Source: Gammaproteobacteria bacterium (GTDB lineage: Bacteria > Pseudomonadota > Gammaproteobacteria > Steroidobacterales > Steroidobacteraceae). Taken from it: DNA of 61,125 nucleotides. A program made the translations under genes and the position numbers. Under the pieces are notes generated by a model. It made no database searches. It worked only from the letters and a program-made list of their open reading frames with translations, and had not been told where the DNA came from. The stretch covers positions 1 to 61,125 of the forward strand of contig JAJPKM010000050.1 in NCBI GenBank assembly GCA_021323735.1, in the 5' to 3' direction. Positions 27,601 through 35,413 of this stretch are shown in pieces. Numbering within the stretch: the stretch's first letter is position 1; each line of letters starts with the position of its first letter.

Positions 27601-28243
27601 GCCGCTCGGTAATGTCGCGAACGCACAGGATGTAACCGTCGCGCGAATCGAGTTTGGCTTTGCTGACGGCGACTTCGATGGCGACCCGGCTTCCGCCTTT
27701 GACCAGCCCCCAGGTCTGGGTGGCCGCCAGATCCACGTGCGTATCGTCGATCTTGGCCGCCAAGCGCTCCAAGTAGCCGCAAGGATCCTTCGGATCGATG
27801 TCGGCGAGCAGCGATTTCAACGAGCGGCCCAAAGCCTCCGCGGCGCCGTAGCCGAATATCCGCTCTGCCGTGTGATTGAACGACTCGATGAGGCCCGCGT
27901 CATCGACGGTGATGATGGCGTCCTTGACGTTGTCGAGAATGGCTTGAAGGTGCGATGCGGTCTGCTCGCGAATTTCGCGGGTCAGCGCATGGGCCTCATC
28001 GGACATGAGCTGCATGGAGCGCACCACCCCGCGCCGCTCGGCGTCGAGCAGATCGTAGTGCGCACTGATGGCCTGCAGCAGACGCTCTATGTCGGGCTGA
28101 TCGCCGCGCCCCAGCGTTTCGGCGATCTGTCGCTCCAACAGAGGGTTGAAGCTCGTCGCCTGCGCTGGCCCGCTGTGGATCGCAGCCGCGGTTTCGCGTG
28201 ACAAGACCTGGTATCTCCCGCAAGGAATCGGTGCCGCCCGCAC
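24635..28243 (-). CDS. PAS/GAF diguanylate cyclase-phosphodiesterase (GGDEF-EAL)
   Basis: This 1202-residue signalling protein has, in order, PAS (about residue 99), PAS (about 232), GAF (about 354-515), PAS (about 521), PAS (about 651), GGDEF (about 779-940) and EAL (about 953-1195). The cyclase motif is intact (RLGGDEFGVLL), with an RxxD inhibitory site five residues before it (RGAD). The EAL signature reads FELMLR, with Glu kept; the other metal ligands in AVNLSG, FEITET, ALDDFGSG, YLKIDGQF and the AERVE region are present, so phosphodiesterase activity is likely. No transmembrane segments are seen, so it is a cytoplasmic sensor of cyclic-di-GMP turnover. The start is GTG 28243 without a convincing ribosome site, so the true N-terminus may differ. 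Confidence 0.9.
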   Translation of the reverse strand: MRAAPIPCGRYQVLSRETAAAIHSGPAQATSFNPLLERQIAETLGRGDQPDIERLLQAISAHYDLLDAERRGVVRSMQLMSDEAHALTREIREQTASHLQAILDNVKDAIITVDDAGLIESFNHTAERIFGYGAAEALGRSLKSLLADIDPKDPCGYLERLAAKIDDTHVDLAATQTWGLVKGGSRVAIEVAVSKAKLDSRDGYILCVRDITERHLAELSMRESEGRYRTLVEHAPEAIVVFDVDLGKFVDVNDNACRFFKMDRAALLECGPDEVSPPVQADGSASFGVARGYIESAMSGAVPVFEWLHRDSSGRSLPCEVRLVRLPSANRSLLRASIIDISERKRADAIAAGERRVFEMIAANAPLASVLDAICELIERAVKESCCAINLLDRDKQSLSFGVAPNLPREFVQAMDYAPVEIRYGSCSAAVYLNRLVTVADIETDALWEYRREAARQAGFRASWSVPIVASDGKVVGTFAVYRGQTGIPSSRDHELMMRMAQIAGIAIERRAAEDALRDSESKFRGLFESVMEGVYRTSRDGRILVANPAFVNLLGYRSAEELYQVPAGALFWYPSDRENFARRAEIEGELRNEEYVLRRKDGSMLVVVDNCRVVRDEHGRVCGYEGTMTDITERKKAETAVFQAKERAQVTLQSIGDAVITTDSEGRIDYMNPVAESLTGWESREAQGKLISEVLTTVDEVSREVCESPVKRCLRDGQVLGLAEHAVLVNRRGQEIAIQDSAAPIRDRAGNLIGAVMVFHDVSKERRLHRALHYQASHDALTGLINRREFENRLTVAVEEARQNPEARHVLLYLDLDQFKLVNDTCGHPAGDLLLKQITGVIQSRVRGADALARLGGDEFGVLLHDCTQDQALRIAENMRQAIRDYRFTWQGGALAVGVSIGIVEITPEIPTVANVMSAADVACYAAKDSGRNRVQLYRADDMPERHREMHWVSKLARARDESRFELFYQPIVPIGNRPHEREHFELMLRLRDETGTIVTPAEFIPAAERYNVMPSIDRWVIHHALDRVVHRVASGVKPFTVAVNLSGTSLNDERFLEFLIAELSASELAAGAMCFEITETAAIENLNNVAYFMRELKNRGCHFALDDFGSGLSSFMYLKTLPVDYLKIDGQFVENVTRDPIDRSMIAAISQVGNSMGIQTIAERVESPEVFAELGRLGVGFAQGFYIAKPRSTQEFPYLR

Positions 28244-28315
28244 CTGAACGCATCAGATGGTAGGGGTATCCGAGATGCGGGGCGTGACGCGCGTCGCGTT
28301 TTTGCCAATATTCGG

Positions 28316-30145
28316 TTAAATGCCCTGATCGGCGGTTTCACGCTCGGAGCGCTTGCGGTCGGTTTCCTTCAAATTGCGCTTGCGCAGTCGAATGGACGTG
28401 GGCGTCACTTCGATGAGTTCGTCATCGTCGATGAACTCCATGGCTTGTTCCAGCGTGAACTTGATCGGCGGCGACAACACCACCGCCTCGTCCTTGCCGG
28501 AGGCCCGCATATTGGTGAGCTTCTTACCCTTGAGAGGATTGACGACCAGATCGTCGAGGCGGTTGTTCATGCCGATGATCATGCCCTCGTAGACCTCTTC
28601 GTTCGCCCCGATGCACAGGCGTCCACGCTCCTGCAGGCTGAACAATGAATAGGCGAGAGCGACGCCCTGGCCGTTCGAAATCAGCACTCCGTTCGGGCGC
28701 TGGCCCAGCTGGCGCGGAACGACCGGTCCATAGTGGTCGAAGACATGGTGCAACAATCCGGTACCGCGGGTCATGGTGCGAAACTCGGTCTGAAATCCGA
28801 TCAAGCCGCGCGACGGAATCATGTAGTCCAGCCGCACACGCCCACGGCCGTCGGCCTGCATGTCCTTCAACTCGGCACCGCGGCTGCCGAGCGCCTGCAT
28901 GATGGCGCCCTGCGCCTCGCTGTCGGCATCGATGGTGACCTGTTCGATGGGTTCGTGCGCCACACCGTCGACCTGCTTGATGACCACGCGCGGCCGCGAC
29001 ACGGCCATTTCGTAGCCTTCGCGCCGCATGTTCTCCAGCAGCACGCCCAGATGCAATTCCCCACGTCCAAAGACCACGAATTTGTCGGGGTCCGCCGTCG
29101 GCTCGACCCTGAGCGCCACGTTGTGGATGGCCTCCCGGTCCAGACGCTCGCGGATTTGCCGGCTGGTGACGAACTTGCCCTCGCGTCCCAGGAAGGGCGA
29201 AGTATTGACCTCGAACGTCATGCTGATCGTCGGCTCGTCCACGGTGAGATTGGGCAGCGGCTCGACCGTCGCAGGATCGCACAAGGTGTCCGAAACCTTC
29301 GGCTCGGAAATGCCCGCGAAGGCGACGATGTCGCCGGCACCGGCCGACTCCACTTCGACACGCGTCAGGCCGTGGAAGCCCAATATCTGGGTGATTTTCT
29401 CGGACCGCTGCTTGCCCTCGCGGGACACGACTGTGACGGTCATACCACGCTTGATGGTGCCGCGCTTGATGCGCCCGATGCCGATGGCGCCGACATAGCT
29501 CGAATAGTCCAGCAAGGTGATCTGCAGCTGCAGGGGGCCGTCCACATCCACATCGGGGGGCGGACAATGCTCCACGATGGTCTTGAACAAGGGCTGCATG
29601 TCGCCGTCGCGCACGGTAGATTCGAGGCCTGCGAATCCACGCAATGCGGAGGCGTAGATGACCGGAAAATCCAGCTGCTCGTCGGTCGCTCCGAGCCGAT
29701 CGAACAGGTCGAAGGTCTGATCCAGCACCCAGCCCGGCCGCGCTTCGTCGCGATCGATCTTGTTGATGACCACGATGGGCCGCAGCCCATGCTTGAATGC
29801 CTTTTGCGTCACGAAGCGCGTCTGCGGCATGGGGCCGTCGACCGCATCGACCAAGAGCAGTACGCAGTCGACCATCGCCAGTACGCGCTCGACCTCGCCG
29901 CCGAAATCGGCGTGGCCCGGCGTGTCCACGATGTTGATGCGGTAGTCGCCCCAGGTAATCGCCGTATTCTTGGCAAGAATGGTGATCCCGCGCTCGCGCT
30001 CCAGATCGTTGGAGTCCATGACGCGCTCCTGCAAATCCTTGCGCGCATCGAGCGTACCGGACTGGCGCAACAGCTGATCGACGAGGGTGGTCTTGCCATG
30101 ATCGACGTGCGCGATGATGGCGATGTTGCGAAGTTTCTGAGTCAC
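28316..30145 (-). CDS. typA: Ribosome-associated GTPase TypA/BipA
   Basis: The 609-residue translational GTPase has G1 [16 protein letters not shown]2 [10 protein letters not shown]3 [16 protein letters not shown] and G4 [12 protein letters not shown], followed by EF-G-like domains and the BipA-specific C-terminus ([17 protein letters not shown], then [11 protein letters not shown]). It binds 70S or 30S particles under stress and cold and aids 50S assembly. The start is GTG 30145. A TATAAT lies 28 nt upstream. The opposite-strand reading across it is a shadow. Confidence 0.96.
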   Translation of the reverse strand: MTQKLRNIAIIAHVDHGKTTLVDQLLRQSGTLDARKDLQERVMDSNDLERERGITILAKNTAITWGDYRINIVDTPGHADFGGEVERVLAMVDCVLLLVDAVDGPMPQTRFVTQKAFKHGLRPIVVINKIDRDEARPGWVLDQTFDLFDRLGATDEQLDFPVIYASALRGFAGLESTVRDGDMQPLFKTIVEHCPPPDVDVDGPLQLQITLLDYSSYVGAIGIGRIKRGTIKRGMTVTVVSREGKQRSEKITQILGFHGLTRVEVESAGAGDIVAFAGISEPKVSDTLCDPATVEPLPNLTVDEPTISMTFEVNTSPFLGREGKFVTSRQIRERLDREAIHNVALRVEPTADPDKFVVFGRGELHLGVLLENMRREGYEMAVSRPRVVIKQVDGVAHEPIEQVTIDADSEAQGAIMQALGSRGAELKDMQADGRGRVRLDYMIPSRGLIGFQTEFRTMTRGTGLLHHVFDHYGPVVPRQLGQRPNGVLISNGQGVALAYSLFSLQERGRLCIGANEEVYEGMIIGMNNRLDDLVVNPLKGKKLTNMRASGKDEAVVLSPPIKFTLEQAMEFIDDDELIEVTPTSIRLRKRNLKETDRKRSERETADQGI

Positions 30146-30172
30146 GGTGGGCCCTAGGGGAGGAAACCCACC

Positions 30173-30178
30173 ATTATA
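30173..30178 (-). promoter_or_regulatory. -10 hexamer of the typA promoter
   Basis: The minus strand reads exactly TATAAT here. Transcription would begin about 30166, giving a leader near 20 nt before the GTG. No good -35 was found at 16-18 bp. Confidence 0.5.
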
Positions 30179-30206
30179 GATCCTTTCGTCGGAACCTGCC
30201 CTGGTT

Positions 30207-30737
30207 TCAGCGTTCGGCGACGATGGGGATGGAGAATACCCGCTGATCGGTGCCCACGTCGTTCTTCATCGATACCGTCACCCCGACCAGTGACACCCCA
30301 TCGGCATTGGGTGTGACCTTCAGTGTCTGGCGATAGACCTCGCCCGCCTCCACCGCCGGGATGTCGAATTGACCGGCGCCGGGCGCCACGCTGAGATCAT
30401 CGGCGCCGCTGACTTGCAAGGTGACGGGGCTGGCGGCGACCTGAGGGATCAGGGCCACGCGGATCTCGAGCGGCTGCCCCACCTTCGGCTTCTCGGCCAA
30501 CTCGAACTTCAATTCCACGGGTATCTGGGACTTGCCCAACGTCGGAGCCTGCACCATGCCGGCGGTCTGTTCCGCGGCCGTGGGGCCGGCCTTGACGGAC
30601 GCCGGCGCCTTGGGCGCGGCACGCGGCGCGCCGGTTGGGGCGGGCGTCGAGCCCGAATCCTTGTTGCACGCGCTCAAGCTAGCCACCGCGCTGAGCAGCA
30701 AAATGTGAATGAGACCTGTCCGCGGATTGCCAGCCAT
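30207..30737 (-). CDS. Hypothetical lipoprotein
   Basis: The 176-residue product begins with a lipoprotein signal (IHILLLSAVASLSACNKDSG). An Ala/Pro/Thr-rich linker (to about residue 60) and a beta-rich domain follow, with PVELKFELAEKPKVGQPLEIRVALIP. The tail pattern (VYRQTLKVTPNADGVSLVGVTVSM) suggests an immunoglobulin-like fold. The Asn after Cys+1 allows outer-membrane sorting. Function unknown; ATG 30737 opens the lipobox. It is between srkA and typA on the same strand. Confidence 0.75.
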   Translation of the reverse strand: MAGNPRTGLIHILLLSAVASLSACNKDSGSTPAPTGAPRAAPKAPASVKAGPTAAEQTAGMVQAPTLGKSQIPVELKFELAEKPKVGQPLEIRVALIPQVAASPVTLQVSGADDLSVAPGAGQFDIPAVEAGEVYRQTLKVTPNADGVSLVGVTVSMKNDVGTDQRVFSIPIVAER

Positions 30738-30812
30738 GCTCCTATCATCACCAAATCCGCCGCCGATCACAACGTGCGGCGGTCACAACGTGCATCGGTG
30801 ACAACGCGTGAC

Positions 30813-31793
30813 TCACAACTCCAAAGGCGGTTCGAGCACCGCCGCCAACTGCTCATCGAGCGAGCGGTAATGCTGTTCCCAGTAACGCGGCTCGGCAAAC
30901 CAGGGAAACGCCTGGGGAAATGCCGGATCGTGCCAGCGGCGCGCCAACCAGGCCGAGTAGTGAATCATGCGCAATGCACGCAGAGGCTCGATAAGAGCGA
31001 TTTCGCGCCGATCGAACGGCAGGAACTGCTCGTAGCCCTGCAGAATGTCGTTGAGCTCGGTGCGCATGTTCTCCCGCCCTCCGGACAGGAGCATCCACAG
31101 ATCCTGGATCGCAGGTCCCGTCAAGCAATCGTCGAGGTCGACGAAGTGCGGCCCCAGATCGGTCCAGAGGATATTGCCGCGGTGGCAGTCCCCTAATATG
31201 CGCCCGACCCGGGCGCCGCCCCAATGCCCTGCCCTGTCCGCCACCGCATCGAGCAGCTCATCCGTGAGGTCGGCATACTTGGTCGCCAGATAATCCGGCA
31301 TCCACTCGCCCTGCAGCACGAAATCTCGCGCCTTGACCCCAAGTTCATCCATGCTGAGCGCCTGGCGTTCCCGGAAGGAGGCGGTGCGTCCCACGCCGTG
31401 GATTCGCCCCAGAAAGCGGCCGACCCATTCCCGCTCATCGCGGGATCCGAGCTCCGGCCAGCGCCCCCCACGGCGCGGAAATACCGCGTACCGAAAGCCC
31501 TGGTGCATGTGCAAGGACTCACCCGATCGCAGGAGCGGCGCGACCACGGGAATTTCCTGGGCCGCCAGTTCGCCGGAAAAAGCATGCTCCTCGCGAATGG
31601 CAGCATCGCTCCAGCGGCCCGGGCGATAGAATTTGGCCACCACCGGCGGGCCGTCCTCGACCCCGATTTGATACACGCGGTTCTCATAGCTGTTGAGCGC
31701 CAGCACCCTGCCGTCACAGCGAAACTCGAGCGCTTCGATCGCGTCCAACACGGTCTCGGGAGAGAGCCTGGAATACGGGGCTTCGCTGTTCAT
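30813..31793 (-). CDS. srkA: Stress-response Ser/Thr protein kinase SrkA (YihE/RdoA)
   Basis: The 326-residue aminoglycoside-phosphotransferase-fold kinase has the catalytic loop GDCHRGNILWTD and the metal-binding DLDDC, plus the N-lobe NSYENRVYQIG and VVAKFYRPGRWS with the ATP-binding Lys. SrkA in E. coli counters MazF-type death under stress. ATG 31793 (MNSEAPYSRLSP) is chosen because the family similarity begins here. It lies divergent from the sensor kinase gene, 66 bp apart. Confidence 0.93.
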   Translation of the reverse strand: MNSEAPYSRLSPETVLDAIEALEFRCDGRVLALNSYENRVYQIGVEDGPPVVAKFYRPGRWSDAAIREEHAFSGELAAQEIPVVAPLLRSGESLHMHQGFRYAVFPRRGGRWPELGSRDEREWVGRFLGRIHGVGRTASFRERQALSMDELGVKARDFVLQGEWMPDYLATKYADLTDELLDAVADRAGHWGGARVGRILGDCHRGNILWTDLGPHFVDLDDCLTGPAIQDLWMLLSGGRENMRTELNDILQGYEQFLPFDRREIALIEPLRALRMIHYSAWLARRWHDPAFPQAFPWFAEPRYWEQHYRSLDEQLAAVLEPPLEL

Positions 31794-31846
31794 GCCGGCC
31801 AATTCTACAGATACGATCCCGTCACTCCTTTTTGGCCGGCGCACGC

Positions 31847-31852
31847 TAGAAT
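31847..31852 (+). promoter_or_regulatory. -10 TAGAAT placing the start at the glrK ATG
   Basis: TAGAAT ends eight bases before the A of ATG 31860 (TAGAATGCGGCCTATG), so transcription should start at or within a base of the ATG, giving a leaderless or near-leaderless mRNA. No ribosome site is visible before the ATG. The same 13-base core GCTAGAATGCGGC precedes the acyl-AMP ligase start at 38960. An in-frame ATG overlaps the -10 (31851) and is rejected as the start on this ground. Confidence 0.5.
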
Positions 31853-31859
31853 GCGGCCT

Positions 31860-33323
31860 ATGCGGTTGCCCCGACCCAAGTCACTGAGCGGACTGATGCT
31901 GATCGGATTCACGATCGTGGCCGCACCGCTGCTGTTTGCAATCGTCAATGCCGCCGTGCAGATGAACCGACTGTCGGTGCGCAGCCAGCAGCTGGTGGTT
32001 CACGGCATGCAGGGTACTCGCAACAACCAGCGCATGTACGAGGAAATCGGGGCGCTCGAGCGGCAGGCGCGGCTGTATCAAATCATCGGCAGCGCGGATC
32101 TGCTGGACGTGTACGCACGCCACCACGCACGGCTGACCACCGCCACCCAGGAGCTACTGACGCTGCCCTTGGATGAAGCCTCGATGCGCGGGGTGCGGGA
32201 CTTGCAGTCGAAGGCCGACCTGTTGCTGCAGGACTTGAAACACGCGGCGCCTAACTCCCCGCACATGGCGGAGCTGATCGCGAGCTTTCCGCAGCTCTCG
32301 GATGCCGCCTCCAACATCTCGGATCGGATCAACCTGCAGGTCGACCGCGAGACCACGAGCCTGGAATTGGCGACGCAGCGGGCGCAGAAGAACCTCGTCT
32401 GGCAAACCTTGCTGCTGGTGCCCATGACCCTCGCGGTGGTCGGCGTGTTCACGTATCTGTTCGGCCGGCCGATCCGCGCGATCGATCGGGCCATCAGCGA
32501 GCTGGGGCGCGGCACCTTCTCCAGGCCGATCGCCATTCGGGGACCTGCGGATCTGGAACGGCTGGCGGCACAGCTGGAATGGCTCAGGGGCCGGCTGCTG
32601 GATCTGGCGCAGGAGAAAAACCGGTTCCTGCGGCACATGTCGCATGAATTGAAAACACCCTTGGCAAATATCCGCGAAGGAACCGAACTCTTGATGGACG
32701 GTGCGGTCGGTGAACTGCAGAGCGGCCAGCGCGAAGTCACCGCCATCCTGCGCGAGAATGGCATGAAGCTGCAGCGGCTCATTGAAAACCTACTGTCATT
32801 CAGCGCTTGGCAGGCCAAGAGCGTGGGCCTGGAGATCTCCGAGTTCAAATTGCGTCCCTTGATCAAGAGCGTATTGGAGAATCAGCAGCTGACGCTCGTG
32901 GCGCAGCGCGTGCGCCTCGACGTGCAGGTGGAGGACCTCACGCCGTTGGCGGATCGCGGCAAAGTTCGGCTCATTCTCGATAATCTGCTCTCCAACGCGG
33001 TGAAGTTCACGCCGCGGGGCGGTACGATTTCACTGCATGCGCGAGGCGAGCGTGACCAACTGCTGCTCGATGTGATGGACAGCGGACCGGGTATCCCGGC
33101 GGAAGAGCGCAACCGGATATTCGAGGCCTTCTATCAGGGGAAAACCCCGCAAGGCGGTCATGTGAAGGGAACCGGCATCGGATTGTCGGTGGTGACTGAA
33201 TTCGTCAATGCCCATGGCGGCAGCATCGAGATCCTGGAGTCCAAGGGGGGCGCGCACTTTCGGGTGCGCCTGCCGCTGCGGCACGCGGTATCTGCCACGC
33301 GCGAAAAAGCCCATGCCGCATAG
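31860..33323 (+). CDS. glrK: Sensor histidine kinase, GlrK/QseE type
   Basis: The 487-residue kinase has an N-terminal membrane segment (about 10-31), a periplasmic helical region of about 150 residues, a second membrane segment (about 180-200), a HAMP domain (FGRPIRAIDRAISELGRG), the H-box FLRHMSHELKTPLANIREG, and N, G1, G2 boxes (DNLLSNAVKFTPRG, DSGPGIP, GTGIGLSVVTEF). With the lipoprotein and enhancer-binding regulator after it, this is the QseE-QseG-QseF (GlrK-GlrR) arrangement. Its end overlaps the lipoprotein start by 11 bp. Confidence 0.9.
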   Translation: MRLPRPKSLSGLMLIGFTIVAAPLLFAIVNAAVQMNRLSVRSQQLVVHGMQGTRNNQRMYEEIGALERQARLYQIIGSADLLDVYARHHARLTTATQELLTLPLDEASMRGVRDLQSKADLLLQDLKHAAPNSPHMAELIASFPQLSDAASNISDRINLQVDRETTSLELATQRAQKNLVWQTLLLVPMTLAVVGVFTYLFGRPIRAIDRAISELGRGTFSRPIAIRGPADLERLAAQLEWLRGRLLDLAQEKNRFLRHMSHELKTPLANIREGTELLMDGAVGELQSGQREVTAILRENGMKLQRLIENLLSFSAWQAKSVGLEISEFKLRPLIKSVLENQQLTLVAQRVRLDVQVEDLTPLADRGKVRLILDNLLSNAVKFTPRGGTISLHARGERDQLLLDVMDSGPGIPAEERNRIFEAFYQGKTPQGGHVKGTGIGLSVVTEFVNAHGGSIEILESKGGAHFRVRLPLRHAVSATREKAHAA

Positions 33324-33936
33324 GGGCCAACGCATTGCGATCGGCGCCTTGGCAAGCGTCTGGTTGAGCGGCTGCGGGGCGTTGGGCAGCCCCAAGACGG
33401 CGCCTCCCACGGTGCAGGAGCGACCCCAGCCGGAACTTGGGGCCGTCGCCCCCCTGCTCGAGATGATGAGCAACCTGCCGCAGGGTGATCCGGCGCGCCA
33501 GGCGGAGATATTCCAACAGGCCAAGGATGCCGCCGAATTGCAGCCCACCACCAGCAACAAGCTGCGCTATGCCCTAGCCCTGGCAACCCCGGGTTACAGC
33601 GGCGCGGATCCCGTCGCAGCGCAGCGACAGCTGGCGGAACTGCTGGCAAGGCCTGAAACTCTGCTACCCGTGGAGCGTTTATTGGCTGCAGTTGAACTGA
33701 AGGAAGTCGAACAAAGGCTGATCCTGCAGGCCGAAAACGCCCGGATGCGCGATGCGGTGCCCAATGATTCACACGAAAAGCTGCTGTCCATCAACCGCCG
33801 CCTGGCTGCCGAGTCGGACGAAAATGCGAAGTTGCGCAAGGCCTTGGACGAGGCAAGAGCTAAACTCGACGCGGTTACACATATCGAGCAACGATCTGTT
33901 ACCGACCGCGGAACCGGCGCCACCCATACGCCATAA
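33313..33936 (+). CDS. QseG-like outer-membrane lipoprotein
   Basis: The 207-residue protein begins MPHRGQRIAIGALASVWLSGCGALGS; the LSGC lipobox predicts acylation at Cys21. Helical, Glu/Gln/Leu-rich segments follow, ending in a coiled coil (residues about 130-195, KEVEQRLILQAENARMRDAV). The position between the kinase and regulator genes matches YfhG/QseG, which modulates the kinase. The start overlaps the kinase gene. Its TAA is in the same frame as the regulator, only seven codons before that gene's likely start. Confidence 0.8.
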   Translation: MPHRGQRIAIGALASVWLSGCGALGSPKTAPPTVQERPQPELGAVAPLLEMMSNLPQGDPARQAEIFQQAKDAAELQPTTSNKLRYALALATPGYSGADPVAAQRQLAELLARPETLLPVERLLAAVELKEVEQRLILQAENARMRDAVPNDSHEKLLSINRRLAAESDENAKLRKALDEARAKLDAVTHIEQRSVTDRGTGATHTP

Positions 33937-33957
33937 TCCGACAGGGGAGATACTGCA

Positions 33958-35370
33958 CTGAACGCCTACTCGATCGCCGCCACCACACCGCTGTCGTTCG
34001 GCCTGCAGTCGAACAGCCGCGAAACCACGAACCCGCAAAAGCGCAAGGCTCGCATCTTGGTGGTCGATGACGACCCGGGCTTGCTGCGGCTGTTGACGAT
34101 CCGCCTGCGGGCCGAAAACTATGAAGTCGAAGCCGTTGAGAGCGCCGCCGCCGCGCTGGCCGCCTGTGTGCGCTTCAGGCCGGATCTGGTGATCACGGAC
34201 CTGCGCATGGACAATATGGACGGGATCGGCCTGCTGAAGGAGCTGCAGAGCCGCTGGCCGGGTTTGCGGGTCATCATCTTGACGGCGCACGGAACCATTC
34301 CCGACGCAGTGCACGCGACGCAGAGCGGCGCCTTCGGCTTTCTCACCAAACCCGTCGACAAACAGGAATTGCTCGATCACGTACAAAAGGCGCTCAAGGT
34401 ATCGGGATTTGCGCATGTGGACGAGGACTGGCGCGCCAATATCGTCACCCGCAATCAGCTCATGGAAGACAAGCTGGCCCAAGCCAACATGGTGGCGGGC
34501 ACCGATGCGCGGGTCTTGCTGACCGGCGAGAGCGGCACCGGGAAGGAACTCCTCGCGCGGGCGATCCACGAGGCCAGCCCACGCCGCAACAAGCCCTTCG
34601 TCGCCGTCAATTGCAGTGCGATGGCTGAAAATCTCCTCGAGTCCGAACTGTTCGGCCACGAGCAAGGCGCTTTCGCCGGCGCGACGCGCGCGCAGCAAGG
34701 CCTGTTCGAAACCGCCGACGGCGGCACGCTGCTGCTCGATGAGGTCGGCGACATGCCGATGCGGCTGCAAGTCAAGCTGCTGCGCGTGCTCCAGGACAAC
34801 ACCATCCGTCCCGTGGGCAGCATGGACGCCGTACAGACCAACGTGCGCATCATTTCCGCGACGCATCGCGACCTGCACGAACTGATGGTCGCCGGGCAAT
34901 TTCGCGAGGACCTTTACTACCGGCTGAACGTGGTGCACATCGACGTTCCCTCCTTGGGCCGCCGCCGTGAGGACATCCCCCTGCTGGTGGCGCATTTTCT
35001 CGAGCGGATCGCGAAGGAAACCGGCCAACGCAAGATCTACGCCCCCGAGGCGGTGGAGTTGTTGGCCACGGCCGAATGGCCCGGTAACGTACGCCAGCTA
35101 TACAACGTCGTGCGCCAGAACGTGGCGCTGTCTCACGGTCCCATCATCACGGCGGAACTCGTACAGCAGTCGCTCGGGGGGAATCCCACCCGGCTACCCT
35201 CCTTCGACGAGGCCCGCGATGAGTTCACGCGCAATTATCTGTCGCAGATTTTGCAGATCACCACCGGCAACGTGAGCCAGGCCGCGCGGCTTGCCAAGCG
35301 CAACCGTACTGACTTCTACAAATTGCTGTCGCGCCACCAATTGCTGCCGGACGATTTCAAGAAGAGCTGA
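33958..35370 (+). CDS. glrR: Enhancer-binding response regulator, GlrR/QseF type
   Basis: The 470-residue regulator has a receiver (ARILVVDDDPG, phospho-acceptor Asp in LVITDLRMDNMDG), an AAA+ sigma-54 activator domain (Walker A GESGTGKE, Walker B GGTLLLDEVGD) and a Fis-type helix-turn-helix (ITTGNVSQAARLAKRNRTDFYKL). No ATG, GTG or TTG exists between the in-frame TAA at 33934 and TTG 34057. CTG 33958 has AGGGGAG 8 nt upstream and includes the first receiver strand, so I take CTG as start; TTG 34057 (with AAGG upstream) would begin inside that strand. The sigma-54 contact loop reads GAFAGA (residues 237-242), not GAFTGA. Confidence 0.88.
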   Translation: MNAYSIAATTPLSFGLQSNSRETTNPQKRKARILVVDDDPGLLRLLTIRLRAENYEVEAVESAAAALAACVRFRPDLVITDLRMDNMDGIGLLKELQSRWPGLRVIILTAHGTIPDAVHATQSGAFGFLTKPVDKQELLDHVQKALKVSGFAHVDEDWRANIVTRNQLMEDKLAQANMVAGTDARVLLTGESGTGKELLARAIHEASPRRNKPFVAVNCSAMAENLLESELFGHEQGAFAGATRAQQGLFETADGGTLLLDEVGDMPMRLQVKLLRVLQDNTIRPVGSMDAVQTNVRIISATHRDLHELMVAGQFREDLYYRLNVVHIDVPSLGRRREDIPLLVAHFLERIAKETGQRKIYAPEAVELLATAEWPGNVRQLYNVVRQNVALSHGPIITAELVQQSLGGNPTRLPSFDEARDEFTRNYLSQILQITTGNVSQAARLAKRNRTDFYKLLSRHQLLPDDFKKS

Positions 35371-35413
35371 TCACGGCTGCCACCACATCCGGCGGCACGC
35401 GGATCGGGGCAGG

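Noticed and set aside
28733-30157. 474-codon plus-strand reading opposite typA
   Set aside because: Shadow of typA; composition typical of antisense readings.
33769-35028. 419-codon minus-strand reading opposite glrR
   Set aside because: Shadow of the regulator gene.
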